Assembly: GCA_025350285.1 (NCBI GenBank)
Contig: JANXYE010000143.1
Span: 1 to 8,752, forward strand
Source: Chloroflexota bacterium
Lineage (GTDB): Bacteria; Chloroflexota; Dehalococcoidia; Tepidiformales; Tepidiformaceae
Direction of reading: 5' to 3'
DNA length: 8,752 nucleotides
Within the stretch, counting starts at the first letter, position 1, and each line of letters opens with the position of its first letter. The position numbers and the translations under genes are program-made. Below the pieces are notes generated by a model. That model did not search any database. It saw only the letters and a list, made by a program, of their open reading frames with translations, and was not told the DNA's origin. Positions 1-5,115 of this stretch are shown one piece after another.

Positions 1-165
1 CTCAAGCCGGTCTACGAAGCCGTCGAGGTCGTCGCAGGTGATGGGGACGGACGATGTACGAGACTCCCTCCAATAGAGCAGACGGTTCCGGCGATCGAGC
101 TGCAGCAATTGCTCCTGCCAGCGCCCGATACTCTCCCGGACAAGAGCGTCTGTTTGGCTGGTCAT
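1..165 (-). CDS. N-terminal fragment of a DUF4011-like (helicase-associated) protein, cut by window edge
   Basis: An open frame starts at the ATG complementary to 163-165 and runs off the left edge after 55 codons without a stop. The product begins MTSQTDALVRESIGRW, then has a helix with the core LLQLDRRNRLLYW (about residues 20-32) and a segment VPITCDDLDGF. A Leu-Leu-x-Leu-x-x-Arg-Asn-x-Leu-Leu motif close to the N-terminus is what I recall for DUF4011 proteins, which are large multidomain proteins often carrying superfamily I helicase and nuclease-like domains. The assignment rests on this one motif, and the helicase part, if it exists, lies outside the window. No good ribosome binding site is visible; only GGTGG sits a few bases upstream. 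The gene points away from the downstream CoA operon, so a shared function is not implied. The open frame is fairly certain, the family less so. Confidence 0.6.
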   Translation of the reverse strand, partial: MTSQTDALVRESIGRWQEQLLQLDRRNRLLYWRESRTSSVPITCDDLDGFVDRLE

Positions 166-201
166 CCCGGGCCACCGCTGGCCAGAGCACCCGCCGGGTT
201 C

Positions 202-225
202 GGCAATTGCCAGCTACGGGCAATT
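202..225. promoter_or_regulatory. candidate operator: overlapping GGCAATT half-sites
   Basis: AATTGCC (205-211) and GGCAATT (219-225) form a perfect 7-base inverted repeat separated by 7 bases. The left arm also belongs to the 10-base palindrome GGCAATTGCC (202-211), so three half-sites sit in 24 bases. The site lies about 40 bases upstream of the minus-strand start codon at 165, a plausible place for a repressor or activator of that gene. No regulator is encoded nearby, so the role is inferred from symmetry and position only. Confidence 0.35.
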
Positions 226-386
226 CTGGTAACCGGCGCGCGTTCCGGAGATCGTTGTTCGAATTGTGAAGGCATGGCGAGCTCCGCTCGGTCGGGAGTA
301 CGCGGAGTGTGGCTGACTGAACGGTGATTAGGCAAGGGTCGATGGACGATCCAGCCACGCGGGACGGACGGAAACAACGACTGCCA

Positions 387-420
387 GGACATATTTATGC
401 TAATAGTTGATATGTTGTCC
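387..420. promoter_or_regulatory. AT-rich dyad, candidate operator or promoter element
   Basis: ACATAT (389-394) and ATATGT (410-415) form a perfect 6-base inverted repeat with a 15-base spacer. The outer bases are also related: GGAC stands directly before the left arm, and GTCC (417-420) closes the right arm after two extra bases. The element sits in a markedly AT-rich island within otherwise GC-rich DNA. A TATAAA hexamer follows at 441-446 without a convincing -35 at normal spacing. It could be a regulator binding site, a promoter, or both. Confidence 0.3.
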
Positions 421-561
421 ACACTGCATGACTGCATCGGTATAAACGAATCAAAATCGCGGAACGAATGGTCCACAGACGCACCCCGCACCCTTCGGCC
501 CCCGCAGGAAGCCCGTCCTATCTCAGGTTCCACCCCGGCCCTCCACGCCACCGCCCCCCGT

Positions 562-589
562 CCCGTCACCCGTCTCCCGTCTCCCGTCT
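562..589 (+). repeat. four tandem CCCGTC(T/A) heptamers
   Basis: CCCGTCA (562-568) is followed directly by three copies of CCCGTCT (569-575, 576-582, 583-589). The array ends at the first base of the -10-like box of the operon promoter and covers the region where its -35 would lie. It may be slippage-prone sequence that changes promoter spacing, or simply low-complexity C-rich DNA. Confidence 0.8.
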
Positions 590-594
590 ATACT
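589..594 (+). promoter_or_regulatory. probable -10 box of a leaderless operon promoter
   Basis: TATACT matches the bacterial -10 consensus TATAAT at five of six positions. It ends six bases before the ATG at 601. RNA polymerase usually starts about seven bases after the -10 box, so the transcript would begin at or next to the start codon, that is, a leaderless mRNA. In keeping with this, there is no purine-rich Shine-Dalgarno sequence before 601, whereas the next genes have clear ones. No good -35 is visible 17 bases upstream. Confidence 0.5.
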
Positions 595-600
595 GCCGCC

Positions 601-1086
601 ATGTCCTTCGACCCCTCCACCTTCCCCCTCGTCCGCCACGGTAACCAGTACCAGGATTTCGAACCTGGGCAGGTCTGGCGCCACCATTGGGGCCGCACGC
701 TGACGAACGGCGACAACGCCCTCTTTTCGACCGCCATGTGCAACTGGAACCCGATGTACCTGAACGCCGAGTACGCCCGCGCCCACGGCCACCCGGACAC
801 CGTCGTAAACCCGATGCTTGTCCTCTGCACGGTCGTCGGCCTTTCCGTCGAAGACCTGAGCGAGGGTGGCGGCCCCTTCCTCGGCGTCAACGAATGCGTC
901 TTCCACGCCCCCGTCTATCCCGGTGATACCCTTACCGCGAAGTCCGTTGTCGAAGACCAGCGCACCTCCGTCAGCCGCCCGAACACCGGCATTATCACCT
1001 GGTACACCGAAGCCCATAACCAGCGCGACGAGCTTATCCTCTCGTATCGCCGCACCAACCTCGTGGCCATGCGGAAGGAGTCCTGA
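601..1086 (+). CDS. MaoC-family hot-dog hydratase 1
   Basis: This 161-residue protein is a single hot-dog fold of the MaoC/(R)-enoyl-CoA hydratase type, which adds water to 2-enoyl-CoA esters in the cytoplasm. Family features are the N-terminal segment YQDFEPGQVW, a DN pair at residues 38-39, NWNPMY (48-53) in place of the classical D-x-N-P-x-H active-site motif, YARAHGHP next to it, and FHAPVYPGDTL (101-111), the usual hot-dog strand. The catalytic Asp and His of PhaJ-type hydratases are replaced by Asn48 and Tyr53. The frame is open back to 397, but I chose ATG 601 because family similarity begins there and the preceding codons look non-coding. It is the first gene of the operon, with one base between its stop and the next ATG. 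Context suggests a C5 dicarboxylyl-CoA such as mesaconyl-CoA or itaconyl-CoA as substrate; this is inferred. Confidence 0.9.
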   Translation: MSFDPSTFPLVRHGNQYQDFEPGQVWRHHWGRTLTNGDNALFSTAMCNWNPMYLNAEYARAHGHPDTVVNPMLVLCTVVGLSVEDLSEGGGPFLGVNECVFHAPVYPGDTLTAKSVVEDQRTSVSRPNTGIITWYTEAHNQRDELILSYRRTNLVAMRKES

Positions 1087-1087
1087 T

Positions 1088-2323
1088 ATGCCCGAACCGC
1101 TAGCGCCGCCCGTCCCCGTCCTCTTCCCGCCCTACCACACGCCCGAACGCGAAGCCATCCAGGCCGAAGCTCGCCGCTTCGCGATGGAAGAAGCCCTCCC
1201 GCTCGCGAACGAACTTGACCCCCAGAAGGCCGAGATTCCCCGCTGGTTCCTCGAACGCATGGGTAAGCAAGGCTACTTCGGTATCCAGATACCCAAAGAG
1301 TTCGGCGGCCTGGGTCTTGGCGTCTTCGAATACTGCATGATCTCCGAAGAACTCGCCCGCGCCTGGATGAGCGTCGCCAGCATCATCGCCCGCGCCCAGG
1401 GCGGCGGCACCCAGCACGCAACCGGCGACCGGCGTCGCCAGCTCCTCGAACTGAGCGCCCGCGGCGAATGGATCGGCGCCGCCGGCCTCTCCGAGCCCAC
1501 CGCTGGCTCCGATCTCGCCAACGTCCAGACTCGCGCCGTGCTCGATGGCGACGAATGGGTCATCACCGGGCAGAAGCGCTGGACGGGCAACGCCAAAGCA
1601 GCCGACTGGATGAGCCTGCTCGTCCGTACATCCGACCCGCAGCCCGGCCAGAGCCGCTCCGCAGGCCTCTCCACCGTCATCGTCGAAAAGGAACGCGACG
1701 CCTTCCCGCCCGGCGTCACCGCCGTCATGATCGACAAGATCGGCTACCACGGCTTCCTCACCTGGAACCTGACCTTCGATGGCATGCGCGTCCCCGCGGA
1801 CGCCATGGTCGGCTGGGCGGCGAAGCAGGGCCGCGGCGGTAAGCCCGAGGAGCGCAGCGCCTTCGCGGGTGTTGAAGCCGGCCTCAACATCGCCCGTGTC
1901 CACACCGCCTCGCGCGCCGTCGGCCTCGCCCGCGCCGCCGTCGAAGATTGCATCACCTACACGCAGGAACGTGTCCAGTTCCAGCACCCGATCGCCGACT
2001 TCCAGGCCATCCGCTTCAAAATCGCTGAGATGGCCGCCCGCGTCGAACAGGCCCGCTCGTTCTATCGCCAGGTCGCTACCCTCATTGACCTCGGTTACCC
2101 CTGCGAAAAAGAGGCCGCCATGGTCAAGCTCATGGCCACCGAAATGGCCGTCGAGGTCACCGGCGATGGTATCCAGCTCCACGGCGGTAATGGCTACACC
2201 ACCGAACGGCAGGTCGAACGCCACTGGCGCGACGCCCGCCTCACCACCATCTTCGAAGGCACCAGCCAGATCCAGCAGCGCATCATCTCCGACCGCCTCC
2301 TGCCAAGGAGCCCGCTCCAATGA
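1088..2323 (+). CDS. acyl-CoA dehydrogenase family protein
   Basis: This 411-residue flavoprotein oxidises a saturated acyl-CoA to the 2,3-enoyl-CoA using FAD and electron-transfer flavoprotein. It has the full family layout: helical N-domain (about 18-125), beta domain opening with the signature GLSEPTAGSDL (133-143), and C-terminal helical domain with the second signature starting QLHGGNGYTTE (363-373). Glu390 in IFEGTSQIQ is the expected catalytic base. The linker between beta and C-terminal domains (about 242-268, rich in Gly, Lys and Glu) looks longer than usual. ATG 1088 is preceded by a strong GGAAGGAG (1073-1080) seven bases upstream. Its length fits short/branched-chain members. Lying between two hydratases and beside an Mcl-type lyase, it could be a methylsuccinyl-CoA dehydrogenase that feeds mesaconyl-CoA to the hydratases. 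Isovaleryl-, isobutyryl- or glutaryl-CoA dehydrogenase activity cannot be excluded from sequence. Confidence 0.95.
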   Translation: MPEPLAPPVPVLFPPYHTPEREAIQAEARRFAMEEALPLANELDPQKAEIPRWFLERMGKQGYFGIQIPKEFGGLGLGVFEYCMISEELARAWMSVASIIARAQGGGTQHATGDRRRQLLELSARGEWIGAAGLSEPTAGSDLANVQTRAVLDGDEWVITGQKRWTGNAKAADWMSLLVRTSDPQPGQSRSAGLSTVIVEKERDAFPPGVTAVMIDKIGYHGFLTWNLTFDGMRVPADAMVGWAAKQGRGGKPEERSAFAGVEAGLNIARVHTASRAVGLARAAVEDCITYTQERVQFQHPIADFQAIRFKIAEMAARVEQARSFYRQVATLIDLGYPCEKEAAMVKLMATEMAVEVTGDGIQLHGGNGYTTERQVERHWRDARLTTIFEGTSQIQQRIISDRLLPRSPLQ

Positions 2324-2811
2324 CCGGCCACCTCGCCTCCCTTACCGGCAACGCCACCTGGTTCGAAGACTTCCCGGTCGGCCGCAAGATGCGTCACGCC
2401 CGCTCGGCCACGATCGACGAGGTCGAGAACAACTACATCAGCAAGCAGGTGATGAACACCGCCCAGGCCCACTGGAACGAGCATGCCCTCGTCGATTCGC
2501 CCCTCGGCACGGGCCGCGTCGTCTTTGGCCTTATCACCGCCTCTATGGTCTTCGGCCTCTCCAGCCAGGACACCGCTGAAAACGCCCTTGCCGAAGTCGG
2601 TCTCGATAAGCTTCGCTTTATCTCCCCGGTCCATCACGGCGACACGATCACCGCACTCACCGAAGTCCTCGCCGCCGCGGATGCCCCCGGCCGCGCCGAC
2701 GCAGGTCTCGTCACCTTCAAGCACTGGGGCATCACCCACGAAGGCCGCCTCGTCTTCGAAGGCGAACGCACCGTCCTCATTAAGAAGCGCAGCCACTGGG
2801 GCGAAAAGTGA
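2320..2811 (+). CDS. MaoC-family hot-dog hydratase 2
   Basis: This second single-hot-dog protein has 163 residues. It opens with ATWFEDFPVGRKMRHA (12-27), typical of MaoC dehydratases of CoA catabolic operons, and has NTAQAH (46-51) at the active-site position, followed by WNEHAL. His51 is kept while the classical Asp, Asn and Pro are Asn46, Ala48 and Gln49. SSQDTAENALAEVGLDKLRF and SPVHHGDTI (102-110) continue the fold, and the tail GERTVLIKKRSHW is characteristic of this subgroup. The ATG overlaps the dehydrogenase stop (ATGA), with AAGGAG at 2305-2310 nine bases upstream, indicating translational coupling. The two MaoC proteins are clearly different from each other and may form a heteromer or act on different enoyl-CoA isomers. 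The expected reaction is hydration of an unsaturated dicarboxylyl-CoA; the substrate is inferred from context. Confidence 0.93.
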   Translation: MTGHLASLTGNATWFEDFPVGRKMRHARSATIDEVENNYISKQVMNTAQAHWNEHALVDSPLGTGRVVFGLITASMVFGLSSQDTAENALAEVGLDKLRFISPVHHGDTITALTEVLAAADAPGRADAGLVTFKHWGITHEGRLVFEGERTVLIKKRSHWGEK

Positions 2812-4046
2812 CCGCCGAACCCGACTACCGGCGCGCCCACGAATGGGCCGCACCGATGGCCGCCGGGCCCACCGGCCCGCTCAAGGGCATCCGCATCCTC
2901 GACCTCACCCGGGCGCTCGCCGGCCCCTTCGGCACGATGCTCCTCGCCGACCTCGGCGCCGACGTGATCAAGATCGAGCCCCCGGAAGGCGACCTCTCGC
3001 GCTACTCCCTCCCCTATACGGAAGACGACACCGAACGTGCCTTCGGGGGCTACTTCGCCAGCATCAACCGCAACAAGCGCGGCATCGTCCTCGACTTCCG
3101 CAAGGACGAAGACCGCGACTCCTTCCTCCGCCTCGTCGATAGCGCCGACGCCGTCGTCGAGAACTTCCGCGCCGGCGTCATGGACCGCCTCGGCCTCAGC
3201 TACGAAGTCCTCCACGCTCGCAATCCGCGCCTTGTCTACGGTGCCATCCGCGGCTTCGGCGACCCTCGCACCGGAGAGAGCCCCTACGTCGAGTGGCCCG
3301 CCTACGATGTCGTGGCTCAGGCGATGGGCGGCGTTGTCAGCTTCACGGGCACCCACGATGGGCAGGTCCTCAAGGCCGGGCCGAGCATCGGCGACCTCTA
3401 TCCCGGCACCGTTGCCGCCCTCGGGATCGTCTCCGCGCTCCTCCACGCCCGCGGCACGGGCGAGGGCCAGTTCGTCGATGTCTGCATGTACGACGCCCTC
3501 CTCGCCCTCTCCGAGGCGATTGTCTACCGCTATTCCTACCGCGGCGTCGTCACCCGCCCGACCGGCAACAGTCACTCCCAGCTCACCCCGTTCGACATCT
3601 ACCCCACCGCCGATGGCTACTGCGCCATCGCCGCGCCGACGCCGAACCACTGGCAGCGGCTCTGCCTCCTGATGCACCGCGAAGACCTGATTCATGACGA
3701 GCGCACCCACGCCAACAATGACCGCATTCAGAACGCCGCTTTCGTCCGCGAAACCATGACCGCCTGGACCAGTGCCCGCTCCACCGCCGAAGTCGTCGAA
3801 ACCCTCGCCGGCCTCGTCCCCGTCGGGCCCGTGAACGATGCCGCCGCGCTCTTCGCTGACCCGCACGTCCGCGCCCGCCAGATGCTGGTCGCGGTCGAGC
3901 ACCCCGGCAGCTCCCGCCCCGTTGTCCTTCCAAACTCGCCGATTAAGCTCACCGCCACCCCGAGCGGCGTCTACCGGCGGCCCCCGAAGCTCGGCGAGCA
4001 CACCGCCGAAATCCTCGCCGAACTGAACCAGGAGAAGTCACCATGA
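2808..4046 (+). CDS. CaiB/BaiF (family III) CoA-transferase
   Basis: This 412-residue family III CoA-transferase moves CoA between carboxylic acids through an aspartyl-CoA thioester. The N-terminal Rossmann part reads LKGIRILDLTRALAGPFG (25-42), followed by ADLGADVIKIEPPEGD (47-62). Asp196 in GPSIGDLYPGT is the expected catalytic nucleophile, and the family segment ARGTGEGQFVDV (214-225) follows. Length matches formyl-CoA transferase, itaconate CoA-transferase and mesaconyl-CoA C1-C4 transferase relatives. I chose GTG 2808, whose last two bases begin the previous stop (GTGA overlap). An ATG at 2856 would remove 16 residues lacking family similarity and is a real alternative, but it has no Shine-Dalgarno sequence. 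In this operon the likely role is activation of a C5 dicarboxylate (itaconate, mesaconate or methylsuccinate) with succinyl-CoA, or shifting CoA between the two carboxyls of mesaconate. The sequence alone does not decide between these. Confidence 0.93.
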   Translation: MTAEPDYRRAHEWAAPMAAGPTGPLKGIRILDLTRALAGPFGTMLLADLGADVIKIEPPEGDLSRYSLPYTEDDTERAFGGYFASINRNKRGIVLDFRKDEDRDSFLRLVDSADAVVENFRAGVMDRLGLSYEVLHARNPRLVYGAIRGFGDPRTGESPYVEWPAYDVVAQAMGGVVSFTGTHDGQVLKAGPSIGDLYPGTVAALGIVSALLHARGTGEGQFVDVCMYDALLALSEAIVYRYSYRGVVTRPTGNSHSQLTPFDIYPTADGYCAIAAPTPNHWQRLCLLMHREDLIHDERTHANNDRIQNAAFVRETMTAWTSARSTAEVVETLAGLVPVGPVNDAAALFADPHVRARQMLVAVEHPGSSRPVVLPNSPIKLTATPSGVYRRPPKLGEHTAEILAELNQEKSP

Positions 4047-4960
4047 GCCGCCCCTTCCGCCTTCGCCGCTCCGAACTCGCCACCCCCGGCACCAGTGACA
4101 AGATGATGGCCAAGGCCGCCGAGAGCGCCGCTGACCTCGTCTTCCTTGATCTCGAGGACGCCGTCGCCCCCAGCCAAAAGGTGAGCGCTCGCAAGCCCGT
4201 CATCGAAGCGCTGAACGGGCTCGACTGGGGCACGAAAACCCGCGCCGTCCGCGTCAACGGCCCGCATACCATCTGGTGCCACGACGATGTCATCGATACC
4301 GTCACCCACGCCGGCAAGAACATCGACATCATCATCGTCCCCAAGGTGAAGTCCCCCCGCGACGTCTGGTTCATCGACACGCTGCTCACCCAGCTCGAAT
4401 TCAAGCTTGGCCTCCCGGAAGCCCGCATTGGCCTCGAACTCCTCATCGAAGAGGCCGAAGCTCTCGCCCGCGTCGAGGAGATCGCCCAGTGCTGCCCCCG
4501 CCTGGAAGCCCTCATCCTCGGCGTCGGTGACCTTTCCGCGAGCCTTGGCATGCGCATGGGAAACATTGGTGTCACGAAGGGCATCTACCCCGGCGACATC
4601 TGGCACTACGCCCGCAACCGCATGATCTCGGCCGCGCGCGCCTTCGGCCTCGATGCGATCGACGGCCCCTTCGCCGACTTCCGCGATGCTGACGCCTATC
4701 GCTCTGAAGCCACCTGGGCCACCACCCTCGGCGCCGTCGGCAAGTGGTGCATCCACCCCAGCCAGATCGAACCCGCCAACGACGTCTTCTCCCCGACCGA
4801 GAAAGAAGTTGCCCAGGCGAAGAGCATCATCGCGAAGGTCCGCGAAGCCGAAGCTGCCGGCCTCGGCAGCGCCAACAACAACGGTGTCATGATCGACGCC
4901 GCCACCGCCCGCATCTTCGAAATCGTCCTCGAACGTGCCCGCCAAACCGGCCGCCTCTAA
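4043..4960 (+). CDS. HpcH/HpaI-CitE family CoA-ester lyase, Mcl-like (malyl/methylmalyl/citramalyl-CoA lyase)
   Basis: This 305-residue TIM-barrel lyase cleaves a beta-hydroxyacyl-CoA by Mg-dependent retro-Claisen chemistry. It starts RRSELATPGTSDKMMAKAA, then DLVFLDLEDAVAPSQK (31-46), a pattern very like the malyl-CoA/methylmalyl-CoA lyases of Chloroflexus and Rhodobacter. Arg70 (RVNG) is the likely substrate-binding Arg. Glu136 in LLIEEAEAL and Asp163 in GVGDLSASLG sit at the spacing of the two metal ligands. KWCIHPSQIEPAN (234-246) is the CoA-binding region. Asp284 in VMIDAATAR is a candidate lid residue of the neighbouring subunit. ATG 4043 overlaps the previous stop (ATGA), with CAGGAG seven bases upstream. 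Products would be glyoxylate plus propionyl-CoA from methylmalyl-CoA, or pyruvate plus acetyl-CoA from citramalyl-CoA. Some relatives do both, and some act on HMG-CoA. Confidence 0.94.
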   Translation: MSRPFRLRRSELATPGTSDKMMAKAAESAADLVFLDLEDAVAPSQKVSARKPVIEALNGLDWGTKTRAVRVNGPHTIWCHDDVIDTVTHAGKNIDIIIVPKVKSPRDVWFIDTLLTQLEFKLGLPEARIGLELLIEEAEALARVEEIAQCCPRLEALILGVGDLSASLGMRMGNIGVTKGIYPGDIWHYARNRMISAARAFGLDAIDGPFADFRDADAYRSEATWATTLGAVGKWCIHPSQIEPANDVFSPTEKEVAQAKSIIAKVREAEAAGLGSANNNGVMIDAATARIFEIVLERARQTGRL

Positions 4961-4976
4961 CAGCCCGCTCGTTGGC

Positions 4977-5061
4977 GTCGCCCCTCCGCTCCGGCGACAC
5001 GGGCACGCTCATGCCCCGGCTACGCAGGAGCCCGGCCCCCTCCGTGGGGCCTCAGCGTAGC
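4977..5061. terminator. stem-loop cluster in a convergent gap, probable bidirectional terminator or REP-like element
   Basis: Three consecutive inverted repeats fill the gap between two converging genes. GTCGCC (4977-4982) pairs with GGCGAC (4993-4998). GGGCA (5001-5005) pairs with TGCCC (5012-5016) across a six-base loop. GCTACGC (5019-5025) pairs with GCGTAGC (5055-5061) around an inner GGCCCC (5034-5039)/GGGGCC (5046-5051) hairpin. There is no T-run, so a classical intrinsic terminator is not shown, but strong GC hairpins between convergent genes commonly mark transcript 3' ends. Confidence 0.5.
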
Positions 5062-5115
5062 TGAACCCGCCCGATCGTAGCGCCCGCTCCTCCGCTCGGG
5101 CGACGCCCTCATGCC
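4983..5115 (+). repeat. imperfect direct repeat pair
   Basis: CCTCCGCTCCGGCGAC (4983-4998) recurs with one mismatch at 5089-5104. Each copy is followed, after 9 and 3 bases respectively, by CTCATGCC (5008-5015 and 5108-5115). The copies flank the large hairpin. The second copy overlaps the 3' end of the minus-strand phosphodiesterase-like gene and supplies its stop codon. It resembles a dispersed intergenic repeat, but copies elsewhere in the genome cannot be seen from here. Confidence 0.65.

Larger units (their letters stand above)
166..600. other. gene-free divergent intergenic region
   Basis: This 435-base gap separates the minus-strand DUF4011-like gene from the CoA operon. It contains no reading frame that looks like a protein. 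The frame open upstream of 601 would encode a Pro/Arg/Thr-rich string without family character, and a minus-strand frame across 2-358 reads as shadow sequence. I see the inverted repeat at 202-225, an AT-rich island at about 389-453 with a second dyad, and a C-rich stretch ending in heptamer repeats and a -10-like box next to the operon start. No tRNA or other structured RNA is recognisable. Confidence 0.7.

Noticed and set aside
254..266. tRNA T-loop-like GTTCGAATT
   Set aside because: The flanking bases do not pair as a T-stem and no acceptor, D or anticodon arms are found at the right distances.
2..358. 118-residue minus-strand open frame at the left edge
   Set aside because: Its product looks out of frame; another minus-strand frame starting at 165 gives a sensible N-terminus with a family motif.
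397..600. In-frame N-terminal extension of the first MaoC protein from ATG 397
   Set aside because: The 68 extra residues show no family similarity, include a Pro/Arg/Thr-rich stretch encoded by the heptamer repeats, and would bury the -10-like box and AT-rich island inside a gene.
1100..2320. Long minus-strand open frame opposite the acyl-CoA dehydrogenase
   Set aside because: It is a shadow of the real gene caused by strong C-ending codon bias; its Gly/Asp/Glu/Val-rich product matches no family.
2634..4001. 455-residue minus-strand open frame opposite the second MaoC and CoA-transferase genes
   Set aside because: It is low-complexity antisense translation; the plus-strand proteins have clear motifs and coupled starts.
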